Origin: Natronomonas aquatica
Lineage (GTDB): Archaea > Halobacteriota > Halobacteria > Halobacteriales > Haloarculaceae
Reading direction: 5' to 3'
Assembly (NCBI RefSeq): GCF_024449025.1
Contig: NZ_JAHLKM010000003.1
Location: 121,702-185,701 of the forward strand
Length of the DNA stretch: 64,000 nucleotides
The notes under the pieces were generated by a model. It was not told where the DNA came from. It did no database searches and saw only the letters and a list, made by a program, of their open reading frames with translations. Positions 36,656-47,100 of the stretch are shown in pieces (position 1 is the first letter of the stretch; each line of letters begins with the position of its first letter). A program made the position numbers and the translations under genes.

Positions 36656-36667
36656 ACCCGCGACAGC

Positions 36668-36676
36668 TTTTATAAA
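36668..36676 (+). promoter_or_regulatory. TATA box of the transducer gene
   Basis: TTTTATAAA, about 90 nt before the GTG start at 36759. A GGAGGT Shine-Dalgarno at 36745-36750 implies a leadered mRNA, unlike most genes in the window. Confidence 0.55.
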
Positions 36677-36758
36677 CCATACACTGTATCGGTGGGCATG
36701 CAAGGTACCCACACGCCCGTTCCGACGCGGGGATCCATGCCCCGGGAGGTGACAGGCC

Positions 36759-38336
36759 GTGTTTGAGAGCCTCCGTCGCCGTCGGCTGGCGAAGTTCGGC
36801 GCGGGGTTCGGCGCCGTGACGGCGGTCATGATTCTCGTCGGCGTGCTCGCCTTTCTCGATACCGCCGCACACGTCGACGCCGAAAACCACTGGACAGTCG
36901 TCCAGAACCTCACCGTGGTCGTCGCGACCGCGATCGTCGGGTTCGCCACGATGGGGATCGTGTTGATCCGCCCGACAGTAAAGCAGATCGAGGAACTGGC
37001 CGCCCACACCCAGGAGATCGAAGCGGGAGAGCTCGATACCGGCGTCACGAGCGACGACGACGACGAACTCGGGACGCTGTATGACTCGATCAACTCGATG
37101 CGTGAGACGATACGGACGCGCATCGATGAGACCGAAACCCAGCGCGAACGGGCCGAAAGAGCCCGCGAGGAGAGCCAGCGACTCGCTACCACCCTCGAAG
37201 AGCGGACCGAGGCGTTCGCCGAGACGATGGCTCGGACTGCGGACGGGGATCTGACGGCTCGACTCACTGTCGAGGACGACGATCCAGACTCGCTAAAACG
37301 GGTCGCGACCGGCTTCAACGACGCGATGGCGGAGATACAGGAGGTCGTCGAGGAGGTCGGCACGTTCACCGATTCGGTCGTCACCGCGGTGGAACGCTCG
37401 ACAGAGCACATCGACGAGGCGGTCGAGCAGGGTGGCGAAACGAGCGACGCGATGGACGAGACGGCCGAGGACGCCCGCCGGCAAAGCGACCGTCTCCTCG
37501 AAGCCGCCGGGGAACTAGAGAGCATGTCGGTGAACATCGAAGAGGTGGCGGCATCGACCGAGGAACTCGGTGAGACCTCCGAGCGTGCGGCCTCCCTGTC
37601 CGAGGCGGGGCGGGAGAACGCCCGCGCTGCGGTCGAGGAACTCCACCGGATCCAGGAGCGCTCGGAATCCGCCGCCGACACCATGACCGAGCTGGAAGCC
37701 CAGATGGACGAGATCGAACAGATCGTCACGACGATCCGCGAGATCGCCGAACAGACGAACCTGCTGGCGCTGAACGCCTCGATCGAGGCCGCCCGGGCCG
37801 GCGGTGAGGCCGGATCGAACACCGCCGACGGGTTCGACGTCGTCGCCAACGAGGTGAAGGCGCTCTCGGAGGAGACCCAACAGTCCGCCGGCGAAGTCGA
37901 GACGATGATCGCTGAGCTGCGCGAATTGACCGAAGAGAGCGCGGAGGACATGCGATCGATCCAGGCGGAGGTCGAATCCGGCGTCGGGACGGTCGAAACC
38001 GTCGACGACGCGCTTGCGGATATCGACACCCAGGTCACCGAGGTCGACGACGGCGTCCAGCAGATCACGACGGCGATGGACCAGCAGGCGATGTCGCTCA
38101 ACGACGTGACCGCGACCGTAGACGAGTTGACCGATTTCAGCCAGGACACCGCCGAGCGAACGATTCGGATGGCGACGGCGACCGAAGAACAGACCCAGAA
38201 GCTGACCGACACCGCCGAGCGAGTACACACGCTGCTCGATAAGACGACGCGGTTGCGGCGCTCGCTCGAAACGTTCGAGTACGACAACACCACTGCGGAG
38301 ACGGTGCCGTCAGTGGAATCCCTCTCTCAATCATGA
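36759..38336 (+). CDS. halobacterial transducer (methyl-accepting chemotaxis protein) without extracellular domain
   Basis: A 525-residue protein. TM1 is about residues 13-34 (FGAGFGAVTAVMILVGVLAF) and TM2 about 47-68 (LTVVVATAIVGFATMGIVLI), with only about 13 residues between them, so no external sensory domain. A HAMP-like region (IRPTVKQIEELAAHTQEIEAGELDT) follows, then a long coiled coil. The signalling tip is EIAEQTNLLALNASIEAARAG with GFDVVANEVKALSEE. The start is GTG 36759 behind GGAGGT. The stop overlaps the next gene's ATG, so it probably takes its signal from that membrane partner or from the cytoplasm. Confidence 0.92.
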   Translation: MFESLRRRRLAKFGAGFGAVTAVMILVGVLAFLDTAAHVDAENHWTVVQNLTVVVATAIVGFATMGIVLIRPTVKQIEELAAHTQEIEAGELDTGVTSDDDDELGTLYDSINSMRETIRTRIDETETQRERAERAREESQRLATTLEERTEAFAETMARTADGDLTARLTVEDDDPDSLKRVATGFNDAMAEIQEVVEEVGTFTDSVVTAVERSTEHIDEAVEQGGETSDAMDETAEDARRQSDRLLEAAGELESMSVNIEEVAASTEELGETSERAASLSEAGRENARAAVEELHRIQERSESAADTMTELEAQMDEIEQIVTTIREIAEQTNLLALNASIEAARAGGEAGSNTADGFDVVANEVKALSEETQQSAGEVETMIAELRELTEESAEDMRSIQAEVESGVGTVETVDDALADIDTQVTEVDDGVQQITTAMDQQAMSLNDVTATVDELTDFSQDTAERTIRMATATEEQTQKLTDTAERVHTLLDKTTRLRRSLETFEYDNTTAETVPSVESLSQS

Positions 38337-38815
38337 GCACCAAGAAAGCGACGTTTCCCGTCGATATCTCGAGGACCGACGTTACGAGTACCGTCGTCGC
38401 CGCGATACTCGGGAGTATCACGTTCGGTATCACGATGAGCCTGACTATGGGAGAGGTGCTGTTCACGGCTATCCCCGGAATGTACGGGTTCGAAGGCGTT
38501 TCCCGCACCGTCGCGATCTTCGTCGGATGGGCCATTCACCTCTCTCACGGCACCGTATTGGGTCTGATTTTCGGTGTTGCGGTCACGGTCGTTCCCGAAT
38601 GCGGCGAACGTCTAAAGTACGGATTCCTTGCCGGTGTCGCGTACGGGATCGTGCTATGGGTCGCGCTGGCCTCGCTTCTCATGCCATTCTGGGTCGGTCA
38701 GGCGATGTCGATCGATCCCCCCGTGCCGGACTGGCGACTTTGGAGTCTCCTCGGACACGTCCTCTACGGTGCGTTTCTGGGGCTTTTAATCCCCTTGTAC
38801 CGACGTTACGAGTGA
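38333..38815 (+). CDS. four-TM membrane protein coupled to the transducer
   Basis: A 160-residue protein with four hydrophobic helices: VVAAILGSITFGITMSL, VAIFVGWAIHLSHGTVLGLIFGV, YGFLAGVAYGIVLWVALASL and LLGHVLYGAFLGLLIPLY. Histidines and glycines face the middle helices (IHLSHGT; LLGHVLYG). Its ATG overlaps the transducer stop (ATGA, 38333-38336). By analogy with rhodopsin-transducer pairs, a membrane protein made in step with a domain-less transducer may be its sensory subunit; that is inference. No known family name is certain. Confidence 0.65.
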   Translation: MSTKKATFPVDISRTDVTSTVVAAILGSITFGITMSLTMGEVLFTAIPGMYGFEGVSRTVAIFVGWAIHLSHGTVLGLIFGVAVTVVPECGERLKYGFLAGVAYGIVLWVALASLLMPFWVGQAMSIDPPVPDWRLWSLLGHVLYGAFLGLLIPLYRRYE

Positions 38816-39278
38816 TCGACGGGCAGTAGCGGTTCTCGGAGCTCCTCGGAATGCATGATATCACTGTCGGTGATGTCGATTCCGCTGATCGTTGCGAATA
38901 TCACCCTGGTTAACGTGCTGTCAGTATCGTCTAGCCACGAGTGCGGTAAACACGATATCGACAACGCCGTGTTCTTCAGCAATATAGCCGAACCACTCGG
39001 AGACCCAATCGTTTGCTGAGGGTCCTAATCGATCCCTCCGATTGCGAAAACCACCGGGATGGTGGGGGGGTTAAGCCCCGGTGGCAACGGCGACAGTTGG
39101 CTTCCGGATCGGTGGGATGCCAGATACCATGACAAGGTGTGGAAGCCAGATAGTGATAACGTATCTCAGCAAAAGATAGCTTGGCATTACGCATCATGGC
39201 ATTTATACCGATCATCAGGACTGCTTTCGGCAGTAATACCCCCAAACGGTATTGAACTCGACCATGTAGTCCGAGTCG
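38816..39278. other. 463-bp region without a recognised gene
   Basis: It contains a perfect 8-bp stem CCACCGGG (39051-39058) / CCCGGTGG (39077-39084) around an 18-nt G-rich loop. A TTTATA box at 39202-39207 lies about 75 nt before the FNT start. A minus-strand open stretch (about 38806-39012) ends with an acidic peptide containing HSWLDDTDSTLTRV but has no plausible start; it may be a gene remnant. Confidence 0.4.
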
Positions 39279-40106
39279 ATGCCGGACGGAGATCGCTTCG
39301 AAGCCGAGGAACAAGAGTCGTTGGCTCATATGCAGCAGATGCCGTCGGCGGCGGTGCTAGATTCGCTGATCGAAAGCGGGCTACACGAGATGGAGCGGGA
39401 GCGGTCGGGGTTGTTACTCTCCGCATTTTCGGCTGGACTCGATATCGGCTTCGGCCCCCTCCTCATGGCGGTCTTGTTGACACTGTCGGACGGGACCTTC
39501 GGAGACCTCGCGACTGAGCTCCTTCTGGCCAGTGCGTATTCTGTAGGGTTCATATTCGTCATCCTCGGCCGATCAGAACTGTTCACCGAGCATACTACCC
39601 TCGCTGTAATTCCAGTGCTCGACCATCAGGCATCCATCGGCCAGTTGGGACGACTCTGGGGGCTCGTTTACGTGGGCAATCTCGTCGGCGGGGCCGTCTT
39701 TACTTTCCTGGCGGTGTTACTCATGCCGGGACTCGGCGTCGTTTCGCCCGAGGCGTTCGGCACAATCGCAGATAAACTCGTTAGCCACGACCTCTCTTGG
39801 CTCTTCATCGCCGGTATCTTCGCCGGGTGGCTGATGGGACTGATGGCCTGGTTGATCACTGCGGCCCAGGAAACGATCAGCCGAATCTTCCTCATCTGGA
39901 TTGTGGCCGGCACGATCGGTATCCTCCATCTTCCGCACTCTATCGCCGGAAACGTCGAAGTGCTTTTCGGCCTCTTTACGTCTTCGGCCGTGACGCTGAG
40001 TGATTATCTGGCGTTCCAGTTACTGGCCACGATCGGAAATGCTGTAGGCGGGACGATCTTCGTTGCGACGCTGAAATACGGCCACGTCGTCCGCGGCGCG
40101 AAGTGA
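39279..40106 (+). CDS. formate/nitrite transporter (FNT) family channel
   Basis: A 275-residue membrane protein with six hydrophobic helices. Family features are visible: SAFSAGLDIGFGPLLMAVLL (helix 1-2 region), VILGRSELFTEHTTLAVIPVL (FNT signature around the omega loop), WLMGLMAWLITAAQETISRIFLIWIVAG and LATIGNAVGGTIFVATL. FNT channels move formate, nitrite or hydrosulfide with protons. A formate dehydrogenase is encoded in the same window but 17 kb away, so a link to formate is possible, not shown. The hydrophilic 35-residue N-terminus is longer than in bacterial FocA. Confidence 0.88.
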   Translation: MPDGDRFEAEEQESLAHMQQMPSAAVLDSLIESGLHEMERERSGLLLSAFSAGLDIGFGPLLMAVLLTLSDGTFGDLATELLLASAYSVGFIFVILGRSELFTEHTTLAVIPVLDHQASIGQLGRLWGLVYVGNLVGGAVFTFLAVLLMPGLGVVSPEAFGTIADKLVSHDLSWLFIAGIFAGWLMGLMAWLITAAQETISRIFLIWIVAGTIGILHLPHSIAGNVEVLFGLFTSSAVTLSDYLAFQLLATIGNAVGGTIFVATLKYGHVVRGAK

Positions 40107-40140
40107 GTTGACTTCTCTCTCTGCGTTTTCGCGGGGGAGG

Positions 40141-40527
40141 TCAGCCGTGCTGTTTCACTTCCGGGCGGGTGGAGCCGGTACTTCCGTGTCCCGTTTCACC
40201 CTCGAGTTCGACGACGACCGAGTCGGTGATCAGCGCATAGACCGACATCTCCTTTCCCTTCGGGGAGTACCGGGTGCCGGCCGCCTCGATCAATCCGGCG
40301 TTCTGGAACCGATCGAGATGATAACAGACGCTCTGGAGCGACACCTCGACTTCGGCTGCGATCTCCGAGGCCGTTTGCGGGGATTTGCACAGCGCAAGGA
40401 GGATACCGCGCGCGGTGTCGTTCGCGAGCACCTCCAGGACGCCCCCGTCATCGGCAATATCGACCGTCCGGGTGTTCCGGTCGACGTCGTTCGGGACGGT
40501 TTCCGGGAGTAGGTCGTTGACTGCCAT
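40141..40527 (-). CDS. ArsR-like winged-helix transcriptional regulator
   Basis: About 128 residues from ATG 40525-40527 (MAVNDLLPETVPNDVDRNTR). The DNA-binding part is VLANDTARGILLALCKSPQTASEIAAEVEVSLQSVCYHLDRFQNAGLIEAAGTRYSPKGKEMSVYAL, a typical ArsR-type wHTH plus wing. The end is an acidic, polar tail. A longer frame to 40587 is less likely. It converges with the FNT gene at a 34-bp gap. Target unknown; no metal-binding cysteine cluster is seen. Confidence 0.8.
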   Translation of the reverse strand: MAVNDLLPETVPNDVDRNTRTVDIADDGGVLEVLANDTARGILLALCKSPQTASEIAAEVEVSLQSVCYHLDRFQNAGLIEAAGTRYSPKGKEMSVYALITDSVVVELEGETGHGSTGSTRPEVKQHG

Positions 40528-40788
40528 GCTATACGCTCTTGTCGCCTCCTTCGGAGTGGTTACGAAAGCGGATCGACGGTTCGACACTCATCGTTCGTCC
40601 CGACAGAACACCCCTATCGGTCTGTAACCAGGGGCTAGCTACCCGAACACGGTCTCGAAACGTAGCTAGCTATCTAGAATCGCTCGAAGTCCTCCGTCAA
40701 TACTCGCTGGCTGGCATCGATACGGAGAGAGATGTAGCCCCGAGAGACAAACCAACTAAATGTCTCAAGGGGTATGGTTCAGTATCGG

Positions 40789-41388
40789 ATGGACAGTACG
40801 AATCCCGAACGACCGGACGGGAGCGAGAACCGACCGAACGTGCTCGTCGTCGACGACGAACGGGAAGTGGCCGACGCGTATGCGCTCCGTCTGAAAGGGC
40901 TGTCCGATACAGAGACAGTCTACGACGGCGAAAGCGCTCTCGCCCACGTCGAAGAAAACCCGGTCGATATCCTCCTCCTCGACCGGCATATGCCGGGGCC
41001 GTCCGGCGACGAGGTTCTGGAGGTACTCACCGACCGGGGCTTCGGCGGTCGGATAATCATGGTAACCGCCATCGATCCGGGGTTTGACGTTCTCGATATG
41101 CCGTTCGACGATTATCTCTGCAAACCGCTCGAACGGGAGGACATCAGGGCAGCCGTCGATCAACAGCGGCTGGTCCTCGGATACGAAACGCTCGGTGACT
41201 ACTTCGCCGCCGAATCGACCCGCGCGATCCTCCGCTCTGAACTTCCGGCCGACAGACGCGACTCCCACTCCGAATATCAGGCGATCGAACGGCGGACCGA
41301 GCGACTGAAACGGCGCGCAACGCGGTTACTGGACGATCCCGAACGGCTCTTCGAGGTGTTCGACGGGATCGATCGGGAAGGTCGATAG
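40789..41388 (+). CDS. HalX-domain response regulator
   Basis: About 199 residues. The receiver domain (NVLVVDDEREVADAYALRL, phospho-Asp in ILLLDRHMPGPSGDEVL, Thr/Lys region MVTAID and LCKPLEREDI) takes the first 125 residues. The rest is the HalX helical domain (YQAIERRTERLKRRATRLL) found only in haloarchaeal receivers. It is a cytoplasmic two-component output of unknown target. ATG 40774 is an alternative start, but an ACTAAAT box near 40751 would place transcription after it, so 40789 is used. Confidence 0.88.
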   Translation: MDSTNPERPDGSENRPNVLVVDDEREVADAYALRLKGLSDTETVYDGESALAHVEENPVDILLLDRHMPGPSGDEVLEVLTDRGFGGRIIMVTAIDPGFDVLDMPFDDYLCKPLEREDIRAAVDQQRLVLGYETLGDYFAAESTRAILRSELPADRRDSHSEYQAIERRTERLKRRATRLLDDPERLFEVFDGIDREGR

Positions 41389-41401
41389 CCGTCCGGGGCT
41401 C

Positions 41402-42964
41402 TCAAGTCTCGGGGCCACCGTGGAGGTCCCGGTCGGCCGTCTGAAAGAACTCTTCGAGGAGCTTGCGCTGGCTCGCACGGAGATGATAGAGCAGCGTCGG
41501 TGCGGTAATATCGAGCGCGGTTGCGACCTCCTCGGCGGTGCTGCCACGGGGCGATTCGAAGTAGTCGGCCAGGAACGCGGTCCGGAGGACGGTTTCCTGT
41601 CGATCCGTCAATCGATCACGGAGGCCTTCGCGGAACCCCCGGGCGGTCTCGATCTCCCGTTCCTCCTCCCGCTTTGCGAGCACTTCGCCGTCGAACCGCC
41701 GCAGTACGGTATCGACGATCCGCCGGATCTCCTCCTCGGGGGGCAGTTCGATCTCGAGCCGTCCACGCCCGGATTCGAACCGCGCTGACTGGACCGTCGC
41801 GCCGTGGGTCGAAACGATACCGAGAGACGTCTCCATGTCGAGTTCGACCTCGAGGAGTCCGGCGCTTTCCTCCTCGTCGACGATACGGGATAGTTCGATC
41901 GCGTCGCCCCCGGACACGACGCTGGCGAAGCGTTCCGGTACAGCCCCGTCCACACGGAGGAACCCGAGCAACCGGTCGCTGTCCTGTGAAACGAGCCCTT
42001 CCACGGTGAGCGTCGCCTCGAGTTCGGTCGCCACCGCGACCAGCGGCGCCCCCGTATCCGACACCTGGAGATCGAGTTCGACGACGCTGTCGGAAAACAG
42101 GAGGGTCCGGTTCCGGGCGGCGTTCACCGCGAACCCGGCGATCGACCCGACCGTCCCGAAGACCGCTCGCTCGCGTTCCGAGAAGGCATCCCGGTCGGTC
42201 GCGTACACCCCGACGACGCCGTAGACGCTCGACCCGTACGTCAGCGGGATCGCCAGAAGCGACTGGACGCCGTCGGCGAAGGCCGCCCGTCTGACCGCTT
42301 CCGGGATCGACCGGTCGTCGGCGATCGGCCGGGACACCTGAGGGACGCCGGTCTCGACCGCCCGGTCTTCGGGGAGATCGGTCGCATCGCCCAGATGCCC
42401 CTGGATCCGATCGAACGTCCGGCCCGTCGTCCCGGCCGACGCACGGACGACGATGTCGTCGCCGCCGACTTCCCGCTCTCCGACCCACGCGAACTCGTAG
42501 ATATCCGTCTCGCCGAGCCGTTCACAGACCGTTTCGGCGATCTCCTCGCGCGTCGAAGCCTCGATCAGATCCGCGAGAACCGCGGAGACAAGCCCGTTGA
42601 GAACCGTCAGCCGGTCGAGTTCGTCCTCAAGCCGATCGTTGTGTCGCTCCTGCTTGCGGATCGAACTCTCGTCTGTGAGATACACGGCGACGGTATCGTC
42701 GCCCGGAACGATCGAAACCGAGAGCCACCGTTCGAGGCCGGGGTAGTACTCCTCGATGGTACTCTCGGCTATCCGCTCTTCTTCGAAGGCGGCCGGGACG
42801 GCGCCTTCGACCGAATCCGGGAAGACGAGATCGATCGGCGTCCCGGTCGTGGCCGCGGCGTCGACGCCGAGTAACTCACACGCCGTCCCGTTGATGTCAG
42901 TCACTATCCCGTCCGGTGTCGCCTCGAGTATCCCGATCGGTGCCCGTTCGAACCGCTCTTTCAT
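41402..42964 (-). CDS. bacterio-opsin-activator-type regulator (PAS-GAF-HTH_10)
   Basis: A 520-residue regulator. A PAS domain covers residues 1-115 (APIGILEATPDGIVTDINGTACELLG). A GAF domain follows at about 145-300 (ETVCERLGETDIYEFAWVGERE). The bacterio-opsin-activator domain (FSDSVVELDLQVSD) and a C-terminal HTH_10 helix-turn-helix (LTDRQETVLRTAFLADYFESPRGSTAEEVATALDITAPTLLYHLRASQRKLLEEFF) complete it. The ATG at 42964 overlaps the kinase stop (ATGA, 42961-42964). So it is coupled to that kinase and probably acts with it. The longer frame to 43042 lies inside the kinase gene. Confidence 0.9.
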   Translation of the reverse strand: MKERFERAPIGILEATPDGIVTDINGTACELLGVDAAATTGTPIDLVFPDSVEGAVPAAFEEERIAESTIEEYYPGLERWLSVSIVPGDDTVAVYLTDESSIRKQERHNDRLEDELDRLTVLNGLVSAVLADLIEASTREEIAETVCERLGETDIYEFAWVGEREVGGDDIVVRASAGTTGRTFDRIQGHLGDATDLPEDRAVETGVPQVSRPIADDRSIPEAVRRAAFADGVQSLLAIPLTYGSSVYGVVGVYATDRDAFSERERAVFGTVGSIAGFAVNAARNRTLLFSDSVVELDLQVSDTGAPLVAVATELEATLTVEGLVSQDSDRLLGFLRVDGAVPERFASVVSGGDAIELSRIVDEEESAGLLEVELDMETSLGIVSTHGATVQSARFESGRGRLEIELPPEEEIRRIVDTVLRRFDGEVLAKREEEREIETARGFREGLRDRLTDRQETVLRTAFLADYFESPRGSTAEEVATALDITAPTLLYHLRASQRKLLEEFFQTADRDLHGGPET

Positions 42965-44052
42965 CGTTCCTGGTCGACCCCCCGTATCTCGAACCGGGCG
43001 CCGGCACGGCCGTTTTTCGCCTCGACCGTCCAGCCGTGGCATTCGGCGATGCGTCTGACGATCGACAGTCCGAGCCCGGTCCCGTGATCGTGCGAGCTAT
43101 ACCCGGGCTCGAAAACGGCAGACAACGCCTCGGGCGGGATGCCCGGGCCGTCGTCTTCGACATAGAACCCTTCCGACTCCCCCGTGAGTCGCCCGACAGT
43201 GATCTCGGGGTGATCCCCGTTTCCGACGGCGTCGTCGGACTCCGGCCGACTGCCAGTCGAGCCGTGCTCGACGCTGTTCCGAAACAGGTTTTCGAACAGC
43301 CGCTCGACCCGGCCCCTGTCGGCCACCGTCGCCGGGAGGTCGTCGACGATCGTGAGCGTCGCGGGGCCGGTCTCGACGGTTTCCCATGCCGATTCGACGA
43401 CGGTCTCCAACTCGACCGTGTGTTCGGGCGTGACGTACTCGGTCCCCCGCGAAAGCGTCAATACGTCCTCGATGATCCGCTCCATCCGCCCGTGTGCCCT
43501 CTCGACGTGGTCGAAGTGCTCGTCGGACTCGCTCTCTCTGCCCGCCCGGAGCCGCGCCTTCGCGACGTCCAGTGGGTTCCGGAGGTCGTGGCTGAGCACG
43601 CTCGCGACCCGATCGATATCGAACCGGTTGGCCCCGTGTTCGGTGGCTCCTGTCCGGTTGTCTCGCCGGTTGTCCATCGGCGAGTGCGCCGAGGTATCGG
43701 GAGCGACGGCCTCGCTTTTGATCAGGAGTACGTACCCCTTAGAAGCGTCCCGTGGGGGTAGTACCCGCAAAAAATACCTGCCGTTGGTCGTTTCGGCGGG
43801 GACGGTCGCGGGTTTGTCGTTCCCGAGTAGCTCCTCAAACCGGCGGGCGGTACCGACGGTCGATATACCGACCTGTTCGGCCGCTTCCTCGAGCGGCGTC
43901 CCAGACGTGACTGTTCCGAACACCGCCTCAAAAGCCTCGTTTGTCGCCCCGAGTTCCGGGTCCCCGGTTTCGGCCGTGTAACTGATCGCCGGGTCAGGAT
44001 ACCGATCGAGAGGGACGGCACCACCTCCGTTCGCCGATCCGCCGTTACCCAT
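42961..44052 (-). CDS. PAS-domain sensor histidine kinase
   Basis: About 363 residues from ATG 44050-44052 (MGNGGSANGGGAVPL). The N-terminal PAS-like part is degenerate (NEAFEAVFGTVTSGTPLEEAAEQ). The H-box is VASVLSHDLRNPLDVAKARLRAG, near residue 182. The ATPase has N-box LFENLFRNSVEHG, G1 YVEDDGPGIPPEAL and G2 GTGLGLSIVRRI. No membrane segment is seen, so it is soluble. It is coupled to the HTH_10 regulator downstream and also close to the HalX regulator. The start is uncertain; the frame is open to 44130. Confidence 0.88.
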   Translation of the reverse strand: MGNGGSANGGGAVPLDRYPDPAISYTAETGDPELGATNEAFEAVFGTVTSGTPLEEAAEQVGISTVGTARRFEELLGNDKPATVPAETTNGRYFLRVLPPRDASKGYVLLIKSEAVAPDTSAHSPMDNRRDNRTGATEHGANRFDIDRVASVLSHDLRNPLDVAKARLRAGRESESDEHFDHVERAHGRMERIIEDVLTLSRGTEYVTPEHTVELETVVESAWETVETGPATLTIVDDLPATVADRGRVERLFENLFRNSVEHGSTGSRPESDDAVGNGDHPEITVGRLTGESEGFYVEDDGPGIPPEALSAVFEPGYSSHDHGTGLGLSIVRRIAECHGWTVEAKNGRAGARFEIRGVDQER

Positions 44053-44187
44053 CGTCGCCCACCTGCCGGTCACCGCCGCTCCGTGTCGCCCTCCGAACCA
44101 CCTGCCCCATCTGGTTGCGGACGGATACACACATTTTCTGAGTCTACGTTTACTGAGTCGTGTCCGGCTCTTAGTGGTGGAGTCTAG

Positions 44188-47100
44188 CTATACAGACTCG
44201 GTCCCGCCCAGTCCGGGGACGGTGATACGCACGGTCGTCCCGTCCGTCGTTTCGAATGCGGCTTCCCCGTTGAGTTCGGCTACGCCCCACTTGAGTTGCC
44301 ACAACCCCAATCCCCGGCTGTGCTGGAGGTGAGTCTCGGTGCCGGTATCGAGCGCGACGAGTTCGTCCTGCGGGATCCCCGGCCCGTCGTCTCCGACGAC
44401 GAACGTGTATCCCCCGTCGGATTCGTTGACAGTGACGTTCACGCTCGAGTCGGCGTACGCGATCGCGTTTTCGAGCGCGCTTTTCAGGACGGCTCCGAGG
44501 ATCCATTCGTCGGTAACCAGCGGAGCACTGACCGATAGCTCGGTCGTCACCCTCACGTCGCTGTCGGCGGTGTCGATCGATTCGAGCGTCCGTTCGAGCA
44601 CCGTCGCGGGATCGACTTTCGAAAGCCGCCGCTCCCGGGACAGCATCCGGTCGATAGTCCGTGCCCGGTTGCTGATCGTTGCGAGTTCGTCGCTCGACGC
44701 CAGGATCTGTTCCGCGTGCTCGCCGGATCGCCGTTCGCGGAGCGCCTCGGCGTGACTCCGTATCACCTCGAGTTGGTTCCGAAGGTTGTGCCGCAGGACT
44801 CGGTTAAACACCTCGAGCCGCTGCTCGCGGCGCTTCCGGTCGGAGATGTCCTCGACGATCCCGACGAACTGCCGCCCGCCGCTTTCCAGTTCGACGGGGT
44901 AGCCGGTCGCGTTCACCCAGTTGATCTCGTTGTCCGGCGTCCGGACCCGATACTCGAAGGCGTACCTGTCCCGGTGCTCGCCACGCTCGATCTCGTCGAT
45001 CATCCGCTCGAAGTCGGCTTCGACCGACTCCCGGTCGCGCGGATCGACACCCTCCAGAAACGTCGTCGAATCCGCATAGAGTTCGTCGACCGATCGGCCC
45101 CAGATCTCCTCGTAGGCCGGGTTGACGTAGAGCACCTCGGAGAAATCCGGACTCGAGAGGTAGATCACCTCGTCGATCCGTTCAGCGATCAGCCGGAAGC
45201 GCTGTTCGCTCTCCCGTACCTCCCGTTCCCGTTCGATGCGGTCGAGCGCGGTAGTGGTGTGTTTGGCGAGCGCGTGTGCGATATCGAGCACAGTATCGTC
45301 CGTGGCGACCCCATCGCGCCGCCCGGCCGCGACGAGTCCGTGCTCGCCGAGCGGGAGCAGGACGCCCGTCCGGAGGGGATTTTCGGCCGCGTGTTCGCCG
45401 GGGGTGTAACTGGTCACCTCGCCGTTTTCGAAGGCCGAATACTCGTATCGATCGGCCGTCAGTCCCGACACCAGATCCGCATCGTGGACCGGGTCCGTGG
45501 CAGCGACGGGATCGAGGCGGCGCTCCGACTCGTCGTGTAGCCAGCCGATCGTCAACGGGAGATCGAGCGTCTCGCTCGCCGTCTCGACGGCAATCTGGAC
45601 CGCTTCTTCGGGGGTTTCTGCGGTCTGCATCCGTTCTGTCGCGTTCTGGAGCGCTCCGACCGCACGCTCTCGGCGCTTTCGGTCGGTGATCTCCCGGATG
45701 CTGGCCAGCACCCGTTCTCTTCCCTGTACGTGTGCGACACGCAGATGCACCTCAACGGGGAAGGAGTCGCCGCCTTTCCGCTGGTTGCGCCACTCGAACA
45801 GCTGTGGACCCTCGTTTTGTGCCCGGCGGATCATCTCCTGGGCCGCCTCCACCGAGTACCCCTCGTCGTCGGCGACGATCTTCCCGATCGACTCCCCGAC
45901 GAGTTCCGAGGGGTCGTAGCCGTTCATCTCACAGAAACGCTCGTTGACGTCGATAATCTCGCCCGTATCCGGGTCGTGGATGATGAGGCCGTCGGCCACG
46001 TTCTCGAAGAGTTCGTGATAGGTCCGTTCGAGCCGAGTCCGTTCGGTGATGTCCCGGACGTTCACGAGGACAGCGGGTTCGCCGTCGTGGTCGATCCGGG
46101 CGACCGAGAGTTCGACGAGACGGCGCTCTCCGGTTTCCGACTCCAGGCCGATCTCGTATTGGCTCGGGGGCGATTCGCCCCGGAACCGCTTTCCGTACCG
46201 CTCTCTGACGAGGTCACGGTCCTCCGGGACCACGAGATCGATGAACTGCCGATCGACGAGTGCTGCCCGATCGTAGCCCGTGATCTCCACGAACCGATCG
46301 TTCACGAACACACACCGGCCGTCCCGCACGACGACGATCCCGTCGCTGCTCTGTTCGACCAGCGTCGTGTACCGTTTCCGCTCCCGTTCGATCTCGTCGA
46401 TGAACTGTTCGAGATCCGTCCGCATCCTGGCCAGCGATTCGCCGACACGGCCCGGGATTTCGGCTTCCAGTACCTCGGCGTCGAACTCCTGCCGGGAGAG
46501 GGCCTCGGACTGTTTCGTGATGATCTCGACGTAGTCTTTCGTGTTCCGGAACGCCGATCGGACCGATCCGATCTCGTCGATACGGCCCTCGTCTCTGATC
46601 TCTACGCTCAGATCGCCCTCGGAGATGGCGTCCGCCCGGGTCGCCAACCGCCGGAGCGCCCGGATCGGCCCGCGCTGGATGACAACCCCGATGAGCCCGA
46701 AGCCGACCAGCATCATCGCGATCAGGATCAGGAGATCGGAGCGGACTTCGGCCGTCAGTGCCAGCGCGGACGACCGTGGCGCTTCCTTGACGACCACCCA
46801 ATCGACGTCCTCGCTGGGAACGCTGTGATACCCCTTGACCGTCTCGTCGGTCAGGACGGAGCCGTTCAGTTCCGTGTACGGATCGTTCTCGAGGATCAGC
46901 GACCCGACGGTCGTGTTCTCTCTGTCCCCTTTGTACCTCGTCATCACGTTGGATTTGTTCTCGTCGAACAGGACGAACGCGGTGAACCCACCCAGAACGA
47001 CCGTTTCGGTCCGATCGACGACGCTCGTGAATTGCTCGGCGCGTACGTTCGTCCGATACTCGGTGACGATCACGTGCTCGCCGTCGGGTGTCGGGGACGC

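Noticed and set aside
38806..39012. Minus-strand open stretch containing HSWLDDTDSTLTRV
   Set aside because: It has no plausible start, overlaps the end of the 4-TM gene and matches no family I recognise. At most a gene remnant.
40774..40788. Upstream ATG 40774 as start of the HalX regulator
   Set aside because: The likely TATA box near 40751 would start transcription downstream of it; ATG 40789 fits better.
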